From NCBI GenBank assembly GCA_023428805.1, contig JAEYWW010000113.1:1-19279 (forward strand): a stretch of 19,279 nucleotides of DNA, in the 5' to 3' direction. Source of the DNA: Armatimonadota bacterium. GTDB taxonomy: Bacteria; Armatimonadota; Fimbriimonadia; Fimbriimonadales; Fimbriimonadaceae. How positions within the stretch are numbered: position 1 is the first letter of the stretch; every line of letters starts with the position of its first letter. The translations under genes were made by a program, and so were the position numbers. Positions 1 through 6,913 of this stretch are shown piece after piece. The notes beneath the pieces are model-generated. The model ran no database searches. It was given only the letters and a program-made list of their open reading frames with translations, and was not told where the DNA came from.

Positions 1-1
1 C

Positions 2-685
2 AGTGGGGAGGCGTTGGCGGGGCCTCAGGGTTTTGGGCTTGATCCATCGACTCTCAGCTTCATCGCCGAGCAGATCGCGGGTGTGCACGCCCTCGGCGTC
101 CAGGTTTCCATCGTGGTCGGAGGCGGCAATTTTGTCCGCGGAGCCACGTTCAGCGAGGAAGGCCAGATCGACCGCACGGTGGCCGACCACATGGGAATGA
201 TGGCGACGATCATGAACGGCCTCGCCGTTCAGGCAGCGTTGGAAGCCAAGGGCGTCCAGACTCGAGTCCAGAGCGCGATTGCGGTCGCAGAGGTCGCCGA
301 ACCGTTCATCCGCCGCCGGGCGATCCGCCACATGGAGAAGGGAAGAGCGGTCGTCTTCGCCGGAGGAACTGGCAACCCCTATTTCACCACCGACACCGCT
401 TCCGTCCTCCGCGCGCTGGAGATCGACGCCAACTGCCTGCTCAAAGCGACCAAGGTGGATGGCATCTACAACAAGGACCCGAAAAAGCACAGCGACGCGG
501 TGCGCTACGACAAGCTGACCTTTGGGCAGGCGATTGACGAGCGGCTCGGCGTCATGGATCAGACCGCCTTCACGATGTGCCGGGAGCATGGGATGCCCGT
601 GATCGTGTTAGACTTGATGGAGGCGGGCGCGATGGTTCGAGCCGTGAAGGGCGAACCTGTCGGCACCCTCGTGCAGGGAGAATAA
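2..685 (+). CDS. pyrH: UMP kinase, 5'-truncated by the window edge
   Basis: Phosphorylates UMP to UDP with ATP in pyrimidine nucleotide synthesis; a cytoplasmic hexamer of the amino-acid-kinase family. The frame is already open at base 2 and begins with SGEALAGPQGFGLD, which matches the start of the conserved KLSGEAL segment, so only about the first 10-20 residues are missing. The TTG at 14 is the Leu of that motif, not a start. Further hallmarks are GGGNFVRG, DHMGMMATIMNGLA, TGNPYFTTDTA, KATKVDGIYNKDP and the C-terminal MDQTAFTMCREHGMP. The length agrees with bacterial PyrH after adding the missing N-terminus. frr follows after 10 bases, the usual pyrH-frr order; rpsB and tsf would be expected upstream of the window. 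Identification is very secure. Confidence 0.97.
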   Translation, partial: SGEALAGPQGFGLDPSTLSFIAEQIAGVHALGVQVSIVVGGGNFVRGATFSEEGQIDRTVADHMGMMATIMNGLAVQAALEAKGVQTRVQSAIAVAEVAEPFIRRRAIRHMEKGRAVVFAGGTGNPYFTTDTASVLRALEIDANCLLKATKVDGIYNKDPKKHSDAVRYDKLTFGQAIDERLGVMDQTAFTMCREHGMPVIVLDLMEAGAMVRAVKGEPVGTLVQGE

Positions 686-695
686 GAGAGAACTC

Positions 696-1250
696 ATGTC
701 GGAACTTTTGAAAGACACAGAGCATAAGATGCAGCAGGCGGTCGAGGCGACCCTGCACGAATTCCAGCGCGTCCGCACGGGCCGCGCCAACCCGCAGGTT
801 CTCGAGAAGATTCTCGTGGATTATTACGGAACGGAAACTCCGGTCAACCAGGTGGCGAACATCTCCGTCCCTGAGCCTCGCCAGCTTCTGATCCAGCCCT
901 ATGAGAAGAATATGATGGGCGCGATCGAGAAGGCGATCCTCAAGAGCGACCTTGGCATCACTCCGAACAATGACGGCACCGGCATCCGCCTCAACTTCCC
1001 GCAGATGACTGAGGAGCGCCGCAAGGAGATGATCAAGCAGGTGCACGGTCTCGCCGAAGATGGCTGTGTGTCGATCCGCAATGTGCGACGCCATGCCAAC
1101 GATCAGCTCAAGCAGCAGCTCAAGGCCAAGGAGATTTCCGAGGACGATGAGAAGGGCTTGGAGAAGAAGGTTCAAGACCTGACGGACAAGTACATCGCCC
1201 AGGTTCACGAGCTGCAGAAGAAGAAAGACGCCGAACTGATGGAAATCTGA
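696..1250 (+). CDS. frr: Ribosome recycling factor
   Basis: Works with EF-G to split the post-termination ribosome so its subunits can be reused; essential and cytoplasmic. The 184-residue product has the family's standard length and signatures: the N-terminal helix with HEFQRVRTGRANP, the small beta domain with PEPRQLLIQPYEKNMMGAIEKAI and SDLGITPNNDGTGIRL, then PQMTEERRKEMIKQV and a long C-terminal helix rich in Lys, Glu and Gln. The start ATG has a purine-rich GAGAG at 686-690, five bases upstream and right after the pyrH stop. It sits between pyrH (10-base gap) and uppS (7-base gap), so the three are almost certainly co-transcribed. Confidence 0.98.
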   Translation: MSELLKDTEHKMQQAVEATLHEFQRVRTGRANPQVLEKILVDYYGTETPVNQVANISVPEPRQLLIQPYEKNMMGAIEKAILKSDLGITPNNDGTGIRLNFPQMTEERRKEMIKQVHGLAEDGCVSIRNVRRHANDQLKQQLKAKEISEDDEKGLEKKVQDLTDKYIAQVHELQKKKDAELMEI

Positions 1251-1257
1251 GGCTTCG

Positions 1258-2019
1258 ATGTCCTCAATTTCGCCCCGCAACGATGTTCAACGCCGCGCGG
1301 TCGCCGCAGGCGTTGATCTTGCGCGTCTCCCCGAACACATTGCCATCATCATGGACGGCAACGGCCGATGGGCGACCCGCAAGGGGATGGGGCGTCTGCT
1401 GGGGCATCGGCAAGGCTATCTGACGCTCAAGGACGTACTCTTGAAGGCGGACCAACTGGGTGTCCGGTATCTGACTGTCTACGGCTTCAGCGCGGAGAAT
1501 TGGCGCCGCCCGGAAGATGAAGTCGGCGGATTGATGAAGCTCATCGACGAGGCGGCGCGGACGGAACTGGCGCGGCTGATCGAAGAGAATGTGCGCGTCC
1601 AGGTTGCAGGGCGAATGCACGAATTGCCGCAATGGCTTCAGGATTCCTTGACGGATCTGATCGAACGCACCCGGGAAAACACGGGGATCACCTTCATTCT
1701 GGCGATCAATTACGGTGGTCGCGCGGAGATCGTGGATGCCGTGCGGAAGATCGTGGCTTCAGGCGTCGATGCTTCGGTGATCACCGAAGATTCTCTGAGG
1801 GATCGGCTCTATTGCCCGCAGGTGCCCGATCCGGACCTGATGATCCGCACGGCGGGCGAGCTGCGCTGGAGCAACTTTCTGATTTGGCAGGCGGCGTATT
1901 CCGAGCTGTTCGTGACCGATGTTTCCTGGCCGGAATTTGGGGAGGAGCAGTTGATCGAGGGAGTCAAGCAGTTCCAAAGCCGCGAACGGAAGTTCGGCGG
2001 CCTCAATTTGCCCGCGTGA
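1258..2019 (+). CDS. uppS: Isoprenyl transferase (undecaprenyl diphosphate synthase)
   Basis: A cis-prenyltransferase that condenses isopentenyl diphosphate onto farnesyl diphosphate to make the C55 lipid carrier for peptidoglycan and other wall polymers; membrane-associated but soluble fold. The 253 residues include MDGNGRWA (Asp33 is the expected catalytic residue), GHRQG, VYGFSAENWRRP, INYGGRAEI, and PDPDLMIRTAGELRWSNFLIWQAAYSE. The last motif is usually RTSGE; here Ser is replaced by Ala, a mild variation. A GAGG at 1249-1252 overlaps the frr stop codon and lies 5 bases before the ATG, consistent with translation coupled to frr. In many bacteria cdsA and dxr follow uppS; here the operon appears to stop and an unrelated gene follows after about 108 bases. 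Confidence 0.96.
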   Translation: MSSISPRNDVQRRAVAAGVDLARLPEHIAIIMDGNGRWATRKGMGRLLGHRQGYLTLKDVLLKADQLGVRYLTVYGFSAENWRRPEDEVGGLMKLIDEAARTELARLIEENVRVQVAGRMHELPQWLQDSLTDLIERTRENTGITFILAINYGGRAEIVDAVRKIVASGVDASVITEDSLRDRLYCPQVPDPDLMIRTAGELRWSNFLIWQAAYSELFVTDVSWPEFGEEQLIEGVKQFQSRERKFGGLNLPA

Positions 2020-2113
2020 AGCGCATTCTTACGCCATCGTGCATATTTGCGGATCGATTGTCTGAAAAAGTTCTATGCGACCTAAAAAGTATAGATACCC
2101 CGTCAAAACCTGG

Positions 2114-2127
2114 GGTAAATTCTTTTC
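2114..2127 (+). promoter_or_regulatory. Candidate leaderless -10 element (GGTAAATT) for the ABM-domain gene
   Basis: GGTAAATT at 2114-2121 places the hexamer TAAATT so that it ends 6 bases before the ATG at 2128, the distance expected if transcription starts at or next to the start codon. There is no Shine-Dalgarno sequence at normal spacing, and no TTGACA-like -35 about 17 bases upstream. The same octamer at the same spacing precedes two other genes in the window (11462 and 13204). The TAA of the hexamer is in frame with the gene, so the start cannot lie farther upstream. Promoter function is inferred. Confidence 0.42.
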
Positions 2128-2463
2128 ATGTCCGAAGCTCAGGGATTCGTTGCGATCAACTTCATCAAGTGTGAAGAGGATTACAAAGGTCGCTTTGAGG
2201 AACTCTTCCAGACCCGCGCCCGTGCGATCGACCGCCTGCCCGGCTTCCGCAACATGGAGGTGCTTCGACCGAATGGCGAGGACGGCGAGTACCTTGTTGT
2301 CAGTCATTGGGACAGCGAAGATGAATTCCAGGCTTGGACCAATTCTCCCGAGTTCCTGGAAGGCCACAAGCGCGGATTTGAGGACATCAAGAAGGCCAAA
2401 GAAGAGGGCCGCCCCTCGCCCATGAAGTCCACCTTCAAAACTTACAGCGTTCTTTGCAGTTGA
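2128..2463 (+). CDS. ABM-domain protein, probable IsdG/HmoB-type haem-degrading monooxygenase
   Basis: A 111-residue single-domain protein with the dimeric ferredoxin-like fold typical of antibiotic-biosynthesis-monooxygenase (ABM) proteins. The order FVAINF, RLPGF, VSHWDSEDEFQAW, SPEFLEGH matches IsdG-like haem oxygenases. Asn11, Trp61 and His80 fall where IsdG carries its Asn-Trp-His catalytic triad, so haem degradation is the favoured role, releasing iron in the cytoplasm; some ABM proteins do other oxygenations. The start is fixed by an in-frame TAA 12 bases upstream. It seems to be a single-gene unit: a candidate leaderless promoter precedes it and a long hairpin follows directly. No haem uptake or Fur-regulated neighbour is visible, so substrate assignment rests on the residues alone. 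Confidence 0.75.
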   Translation: MSEAQGFVAINFIKCEEDYKGRFEELFQTRARAIDRLPGFRNMEVLRPNGEDGEYLVVSHWDSEDEFQAWTNSPEFLEGHKRGFEDIKKAKEEGRPSPMKSTFKTYSVLCS

Positions 2464-2474
2464 GAAGCACGGGA

Positions 2475-2519
2475 TGAAAATTGACGGGTGAAGGAATTTC
2501 CTTCACCCGTCAACTTTCA
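2475..2519. terminator. Long near-perfect hairpin between two genes, probable terminator
   Basis: Bases 2481-2495 pair perfectly with 2499-2513 around a 3-base loop (15 bp). After one A/C mismatch (2480/2514) five more pairs extend the structure to 2475 and 2519. It begins 11 bases after the stop codon of the ABM-domain gene. The right arm is followed by CTTTC rather than a pure T run, and the left arm is preceded by AAAA, so it may act as a terminator on either strand or protect the mRNA 3' end. Termination is inferred; the palindrome itself is plain in the sequence. Confidence 0.7.
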
Positions 2520-2577
2520 ACTGATCTTCAGTCCCATACGCGGCACGCCTCTATTTGCTGATCCGTCATACCGATCA

Positions 2578-3507
2578 ATGGAAGAGCAGGCTTGGGGGCG
2601 GTTGGCGGAGCGGTACGGCGCGACCGGGGAGCCCGGGGCTTGGCGGGCGGTGCAGGAGGATTACTATTGGGATCGTCTCGATGTCGCCTATGAAGCCGCA
2701 AGTTCCATGGGAACCGGGAGCTACGGGCTTGGCCTGACCCTCTACCGGATGGTTGAAGCCGAATACATCACCCGCACCCACGCCCAGATTGACCAGGTCA
2801 ACGACTGGCTTGATTTGGAGTGGATTCCCGGCGAAGTCGCCCTCAGCTTCGACGAACTGAAGGATATCCTGGTTGATGCCGCAGACCAAATCTGCTCGCG
2901 GTTTGGTTGGACGCATGGACCGAAGACGCTCGTTTCGATCCTCGCCCGCTCTGCGAACGAGCCTTGGGCTCCGGGGAGGCATGGATTCTGCGTGGACAAA
3001 ACCCCCTACGACAAGATATGTCTGCCAGGGAACTTGACGGATCGTCCAGAGGAACTCCACGAGGCGATGCGGCACGAATATGCCCATGTGATGACCCTCA
3101 ATCGCTCCGACGCTCAAGTGCCGATCTGGCTGGATGAGGCGATTGCGATGCAGGCGTCGGGAGGTCTTCACCCGCAGGCGGCGCAGATGTTTGCGGCCAG
3201 CAATTGGCCCTGGCTTGCCGAGCATGATCTGGCGAACGCCTTCCGCACAGACCGCGAATCCGCCCAAGGTCAGAACCTTGTTTGGCGCGCCTATCAGCAG
3301 AGCGCGGCGATTGGGGCTTATCTGGCCAGCCTCAAAGGGGAGCGATCTCTCGGCGATCTCATGGATGGATTCACCAACAACTCAATGCTCTCAGGGCTGG
3401 TGATGCGATTCAAGGGACAGGAGCCTGTGGACGAAGCATTGCACGAGGTTTACGGGATCGGAGTGGCGCAGCTTTGGGAAGATTGTCGCGAAAAGATTGG
3501 ATTGTGA
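2578..3507 (+). CDS. HExxH-containing metallopeptidase-like protein (gluzincin type)
   Basis: From the ATG at 2578 the product has 309 residues. It carries HEYAHV (His166, Glu167, His170) followed by PIWLDEAIA, where Glu187 is placed as the third zinc ligand of a gluzincin. This is the pattern of the peptidase-MA-like group, and the metal site looks intact. No signal peptide or membrane segment is visible, so it may act in the cytoplasm. The N-terminal third, rich in Trp, Tyr and Glu, resembles tetratricopeptide-like helices but is not a firm match. The frame stays open upstream to a GTG at 2488, but that codon lies inside the terminator-like palindrome, so I prefer 2578 even though it lacks a Shine-Dalgarno sequence. 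Substrate unknown. Confidence 0.7.
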   Translation: MEEQAWGRLAERYGATGEPGAWRAVQEDYYWDRLDVAYEAASSMGTGSYGLGLTLYRMVEAEYITRTHAQIDQVNDWLDLEWIPGEVALSFDELKDILVDAADQICSRFGWTHGPKTLVSILARSANEPWAPGRHGFCVDKTPYDKICLPGNLTDRPEELHEAMRHEYAHVMTLNRSDAQVPIWLDEAIAMQASGGLHPQAAQMFAASNWPWLAEHDLANAFRTDRESAQGQNLVWRAYQQSAAIGAYLASLKGERSLGDLMDGFTNNSMLSGLVMRFKGQEPVDEALHEVYGIGVAQLWEDCREKIGL

Positions 3508-3823
3508 ATATAGAATTGCTGATTTCTTTCGGACTACAAGCTGCCTCTGGTCAGACCCTCACCCGACCCTGATTTCTCTGCGTTGTCAGACTGGAAGAGG
3601 GTGCCCCCGCCTTTCCGCATGCTACGCCGATGACCAGCACTGCCGCACTCTTCGCCATGATGGATTGCATCGCAAATGTTGGGATGAGGCACAGTATTTC
3701 ATTCGGGCTGACCCGGCTCAACTGATTCAAGGACGCGGACTTGCGGCAGGCCGCCGAAATGAAAAGCGCGACATGAATGATCGCGCACTCCATGTTCTGC
3801 TTTGGGGAAGCCAAATGGCAATC
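3508..3823. other. Intergenic stretch with no convincing gene
   Basis: This 316-base gap lies between two converging genes. It contains a minus-strand open frame (3551-3814, 87 codons) with a hydrophobic middle and a plus-strand frame running from 3497 to 3856. Neither has a recognisable family signature, a clear ribosome binding site or neighbour-like codon use. ACCCTC near 3555 and GAGGGT near 3598 could pair weakly, but I see no good terminator for either converging gene. It may be decayed coding sequence. Confidence 0.4.
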
Positions 3824-4273
3824 CTAGAAGCCGAGGTTGCCCAAGACGGCTTCTAGCTGGACATTCGATGAGCGAAGACGCTGGCACAGAACCTTGCCCA
3901 CGTGGCGCAGAACGGTCAGGCCGAGATGCGGCTGGCGGTCCATGAGGGCGTTGAAGTCTTCGGCCTTGATTCTGGCCAGGGTGGCGGGGCCGTCAGAGAC
4001 CACGTTCGCGCTGCGCTCGCCAGTGTCGAACAGGGCGAGTTCGCCGAGGATGGTTCCGGGGCCGAGCCGCGCGATCAGATCACCAGTGCCGGTCTCAACG
4101 CGCACTTTGCCGACAAGGAGGATATAGACATTGTGCGCTTCGGTGAATTCGCGCAAAATCTCAGTTTCCGCCTCGAAAGCCGCCTCTTCGGCGATGCCTG
4201 CGATGGCTTGGATTTCTCCGTCGGTCAGACCAACCGCGATATAGCTCGACTTGATTCCCTCGAAAACATTCAT
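3824..4273 (-). CDS. Cyclic-nucleotide-binding domain protein (CRP-like sensor, no DNA-binding domain)
   Basis: A 149-residue protein made almost entirely of one cNMP-binding domain. The phosphate-binding cassette is visible as GELALFDTGERSAN (residues 77-90), with the acidic residue of GEL and Arg87 where cAMP- or cGMP-contacting residues lie. There is no helix-turn-helix after the C-helix, so unlike CRP/FNR it cannot bind DNA by itself and more likely modulates a partner. AGGA at 7 bases before the ATG is a plausible ribosome binding site. It is the last gene of a minus-strand operon, 21 bases after the SpoU-type methyltransferase. Domain assignment is firm; ligand and partner are unknown. 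Confidence 0.85.
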   Translation of the reverse strand: MNVFEGIKSSYIAVGLTDGEIQAIAGIAEEAAFEAETEILREFTEAHNVYILLVGKVRVETGTGDLIARLGPGTILGELALFDTGERSANVVSDGPATLARIKAEDFNALMDRQPHLGLTVLRHVGKVLCQRLRSSNVQLEAVLGNLGF

Positions 4274-4294
4274 GCGCAGGTCCTAATGTACCCC

Positions 4295-4828
4295 TCAGCT
4301 TCGACTAACGACCATAGCCTGGAAAGCGACGATGGCCGCGCTCACATGGACGTTCATCGACTTTCCTTTTCCGTACATGGGGATGTAGACCGCGCCCGCG
4401 CAGTGCTTGAGGACGCTCGGGTACGTGCCGGTCTGCTCGTTGCCGAGAACGAGGCAGGTTCGAGGAGGGAATGGGAATTCCGTATAGCAGGCCGCCTCAT
4501 CGGTGATTTCCACCGCCACGAGCGTCCAGCCATCGTTGATCGCGGCAAGAGCCGCCTCTTCGTGAACCCGATGGTGGGAGTAGGGAACACGGCGATGGTG
4601 CCCCATCGAAGTCACCGGGATCATCGGACTCTCTTCCGGCTGCGGTGTTTTTCCGCTCATGTAGACGTGCTTTGCGCCGCAGGAGTCGGCGACCCGGAAG
4701 AGGCCGCCGACATTGTAGGCATCCGACCAATCCTGGAGCAGGAAGGCGATCTCGACCTGCGGAGGGTGGTTCTTCTGGAACGACGCGTAGAGGTCGCGGA
4801 ATTCGGCCTTGGTGCGGAGCGCCTTCAT
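4295..4828 (-). CDS. TrmH/SpoU-family RNA 2'-O-methyltransferase
   Basis: A 177-residue SPOUT (trefoil-knot) methyltransferase that would move a methyl group from S-adenosylmethionine to a ribose 2'-OH of tRNA or rRNA. The three family motifs are present: NVGGLFRVADSCG (39-51, with Arg45 as the likely catalytic residue), CLVLGNEQTG (125-134) and IPMYGKGKSMNVHVSAAI (149-166). It lacks the L30e-like N-terminal substrate-binding domain of RlmB-type enzymes, so it is closer in size to minimal TrmH-like proteins. Its ATG overlaps the stop of the upstream PAS-GAF gene (ATGA, 4825-4828) with no Shine-Dalgarno sequence, implying coupled translation. The exact RNA target cannot be read from sequence. 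Confidence 0.9.
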   Translation of the reverse strand: MKALRTKAEFRDLYASFQKNHPPQVEIAFLLQDWSDAYNVGGLFRVADSCGAKHVYMSGKTPQPEESPMIPVTSMGHHRRVPYSHHRVHEEAALAAINDGWTLVAVEITDEAACYTEFPFPPRTCLVLGNEQTGTYPSVLKHCAGAVYIPMYGKGKSMNVHVSAAIVAFQAMVVSRS

Positions 4829-5706
4829 GCCGTGCGCAGCGGAATTCGGCCAAGCGCGTTCTGAATCGTCCGCGCCGCCTCAATCGCGAATTCCATCAAT
4901 CCTTCGGTTTGGGCGTCATTGATGAACAGGACTCCCAGCACTCGACCGCGGGCCATCAAGGGAACTGAGGCGGTGGTGCGGGCAAGATCGATGCCGCGAA
5001 TGGCGGGAAGGCGGCTACCTCCGGCACCGGACAAGTGTTCCTCGCCCGCCTTGAGAGCCCAGACTGATTGAGTGGGAACGAACTCCGGCCAATCGCGGCC
5101 CCATGCGGAGGCCCGTCGCAGGCCCTCTCCATGAATCAGGGCCACCATGCCATGCGACCCCGGTCGGGCTGCGAGAACGGCATCTTCGAGCAGGAGAAGA
5201 ATCTCATCCTCCTCATCAGCGGCCAGAAGCTGCCGTGCGAGATGACCGAGGTCGGACTTGCCGATAACCGGAGCAGAAATAGAAACCGCTTCAGCAATTG
5301 GCTCTTCAACCTTGACGGGCTCAGGAATTGGAACTTCGATGATGGCTTCGGTCGGCGTCAGATCGACAAATCCGATGCCGTAGTGCACGTCGTCGTTGCC
5401 GCTCAACCGCTGGATGACGAGCTTCATCCGCTTGACGCCCTGGCGAGTGTGGACATCTGCTTCCATCGCCCGCTCAGAGCCGGGAGCTTCGGTCTTGAGG
5501 TCGATCAAACTTCGGAACAGCTCCAAATCCGGCTCGTTGACCAGAGAACTCAATTCCAGCCCCAGAAGCTCTTCTGCACGACGCCCCAACGCGCCCGCCG
5601 CCGCCTCATTGACGACAACGATCACCATTCCCAGGTTCAACCCCAGGGCGGGGCGGACGGGCTGAAAAGCGGCCTCTGGCATTTGGATGGTCGGATAGGC
5701 CCACAT
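4825..5706 (-). CDS. PAS-GAF sensor protein without an output domain
   Basis: A 293-residue protein with a PAS domain at about 20-118 (VVNEAAAGALGRRAEELLG is the classic N-terminal PAS pattern), a Pro/Glu-rich linker at about 119-148, and a GAF-like domain at about 153-286 (ARQLLAADEEDEILLLLEDA through SVPLMARGRVLGVLFINDA). No kinase, cyclase, GGDEF or DNA-binding domain follows, and no membrane segment is seen. It probably senses a small molecule or redox state and signals by protein contact. It is the first gene of the minus-strand operon and is translationally coupled to the methyltransferase gene. The start is uncertain: no Shine-Dalgarno sequence is visible, and another ATG occurs 8 codons later. 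Confidence 0.75.
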   Translation of the reverse strand: MWAYPTIQMPEAAFQPVRPALGLNLGMVIVVVNEAAAGALGRRAEELLGLELSSLVNEPDLELFRSLIDLKTEAPGSERAMEADVHTRQGVKRMKLVIQRLSGNDDVHYGIGFVDLTPTEAIIEVPIPEPVKVEEPIAEAVSISAPVIGKSDLGHLARQLLAADEEDEILLLLEDAVLAARPGSHGMVALIHGEGLRRASAWGRDWPEFVPTQSVWALKAGEEHLSGAGGSRLPAIRGIDLARTTASVPLMARGRVLGVLFINDAQTEGLMEFAIEAARTIQNALGRIPLRTA

Positions 5707-5720
5707 TGTGCTGACACCGG

Positions 5721-5746
5721 GCCTGAACCGCTCGAAGGATTCAGGC
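5721..5746 (-). promoter_or_regulatory. Hairpin in the leader of the PAS-GAF gene
   Basis: GCCTGAA at 5721-5727 pairs perfectly with TTCAGGC at 5740-5746 around a 12-base loop. It lies 14 bases before the minus-strand ATG at 5706, close enough to affect ribosome access if transcribed. The function is inferred. Confidence 0.3.
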
Positions 5747-5841
5747 TTACATCGGTCAAGACGCGGGCCAATTCAGGGACGAATCAGCCTTTTTTCCACT
5801 TCGTGCGAAAGACTGACAAATTTGCGAGGGAAGATAAAAAG

Positions 5842-5862
5842 GTGTTTCGTTCGAGGAAACAC
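5842..5862. promoter_or_regulatory. Inverted repeat in the divergent promoter region
   Basis: GTGTTTC (5842-5848) and GAAACAC (5856-5862) form a perfect 7-bp inverted repeat with a 7-base spacer. It sits in the 223-base region between the divergent minus-strand operon and the plus-strand envelope genes. It could be a regulator half-site pair or a leader hairpin; the sequence alone does not decide. Confidence 0.35.
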
Positions 5863-5889
5863 TTCAATCAGGACTTCAGTCACATAGTT

Positions 5890-5903
5890 TTAACGTTCGT
5901 TAA
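5890..5903. promoter_or_regulatory. Operator-like palindrome TTAACG-TT-CGTTAA
   Basis: A 14-base dyad with perfect 6-base arms lies 26 bases upstream of the ATG at 5930. The arms and the 2-base centre are typical of a small dimeric repressor site. It lies where a promoter for the three-gene envelope cassette would be expected, although no clear -35/-10 pair is visible. Regulator unknown. Confidence 0.35.
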
Positions 5904-5929
5904 GGACGTGATTATTTGAGGGATTATTT

Positions 5930-6901
5930 ATGAGCGATCAACCTGTTTTCGGGGCGGGCTCCCATCGCAGCAGCAAGGGAAGCGCTTCGAACGTGACTCT
6001 GTTCCGTCGTCTGATCGGGCTGACGGTGGTCGGAGTTGCGCTTGCGATTATCTATTTTGCGGTCAAGCCGTTGAATCATGCGATTCGACTGACTTTTGAA
6101 AACCCGGCGGCAACCGAGCAGTACGCCGTGGTTTCGTCCAAGGGCCTTACTCTGGCGGGGACTTCCAAAGTTCTCCCCATCGGTGGAGGCGAGATGAAGG
6201 ATCCCTATGCGGTGACCGTGGGTGACTGGTTCGCCTTCTGCGACCGTCGATCTTTGAGCGTGACTCTGGTGAACCCGAAAGGGTCAAGCGAGAATATCCA
6301 GATCAACCAGCAATTTGGCGAAAGCGACCGGATTCTGCGGCTCTATCCGGCAGCGGCTGGAGTTTACGTTGTCATCCAGGATCTCTCTGACACCGCCAGC
6401 GTTCGGGCGGCAACGCGCCCAACCAAAACACTCTACGTTAAGTTCGACAAGACCTCCGAAACGGTTTCCGAAGACCAGGCGGTCGAGCCGAATCCGGGCG
6501 GCAACCAGTTCGTCAGCCGAGCCATAGACGGGACCTTCACTTGGAACGAAGGCGGCACTCCAACAGTTTTGGCAAAGCTTCAAGACGCCGTGATCTGGTC
6601 CACCGACTTTGGCGCGAAGGTCGTCGCGGTCGCGGGAGACAAGAGCGTGACGATCATCAACAATGGCAAGCAGAGTTCATTCACTCCCGCCATGGCACAC
6701 CGGGTCACCGATGTCCGTGTCCGGCCCGATCTTCAGGAAATCTGGGTTGCGGTCGCCAAGATGGGCGGAGGCACAGGTGTGCTCGCCTACGACTACACCG
6801 GAAACTTCAAGAGCTTCAAGGCGAACAGCAAGGACAATCTCTACGGACCCTATACGCCCAAGAGCCCAGCGGTGGACGCCCTGCTGGCCCAGGTTCAGTA
6901 A
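5930..6901 (+). CDS. Membrane-anchored protein with a possible extracytoplasmic beta-propeller
   Basis: A 323-residue protein I do not recognise by family. A polar N-terminus of about 24 residues ends in FRR and is followed by one membrane helix at about 28-46 (LIGLTVVGVALAIIYFAV), so the rest should lie outside the cytoplasm. That part alternates short beta-type strands with Gly/Asp turns (such as FTWNEGGTPTVLAKL, VVAVAGDKSVTIINNG and IWVAVAKMGGGTGVLAYDYTG), suggestive of WD40- or propeller-like blades, but I cannot name a Pfam domain. GAGGGA (5918-5923) is a good ribosome binding site 6 bases before the ATG. The next gene is in the same frame, separated by one stop codon and four sense codons, so both are likely co-transcribed. 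Confidence 0.7.
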   Translation: MSDQPVFGAGSHRSSKGSASNVTLFRRLIGLTVVGVALAIIYFAVKPLNHAIRLTFENPAATEQYAVVSSKGLTLAGTSKVLPIGGGEMKDPYAVTVGDWFAFCDRRSLSVTLVNPKGSSENIQINQQFGESDRILRLYPAAAGVYVVIQDLSDTASVRAATRPTKTLYVKFDKTSETVSEDQAVEPNPGGNQFVSRAIDGTFTWNEGGTPTVLAKLQDAVIWSTDFGAKVVAVAGDKSVTIINNGKQSSFTPAMAHRVTDVRVRPDLQEIWVAVAKMGGGTGVLAYDYTGNFKSFKANSKDNLYGPYTPKSPAVDALLAQVQ

Positions 6902-6913
6902 GCTAACAGAATC

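Noticed and set aside
14..16. TTG as the start of the first gene
   Set aside because: It encodes Leu within the conserved SGEAL motif of UMP kinase; the true start lies before the window.
2058..2095. TTGTCT / TATAGA as a conventional promoter for the ABM-domain gene
   Set aside because: The boxes are 26 bases apart, far from the usual 16-18, so I prefer the element at 2114.
3902..4864. 320-codon plus-strand open frame
   Set aside because: It is antisense to the cyclic-nucleotide-binding and TrmH/SpoU genes, both of which have clear family motifs; this frame has none.
5068..5919. 283-codon plus-strand open frame
   Set aside because: It is antisense to the PAS-GAF gene and shows no domain or ribosome binding site.
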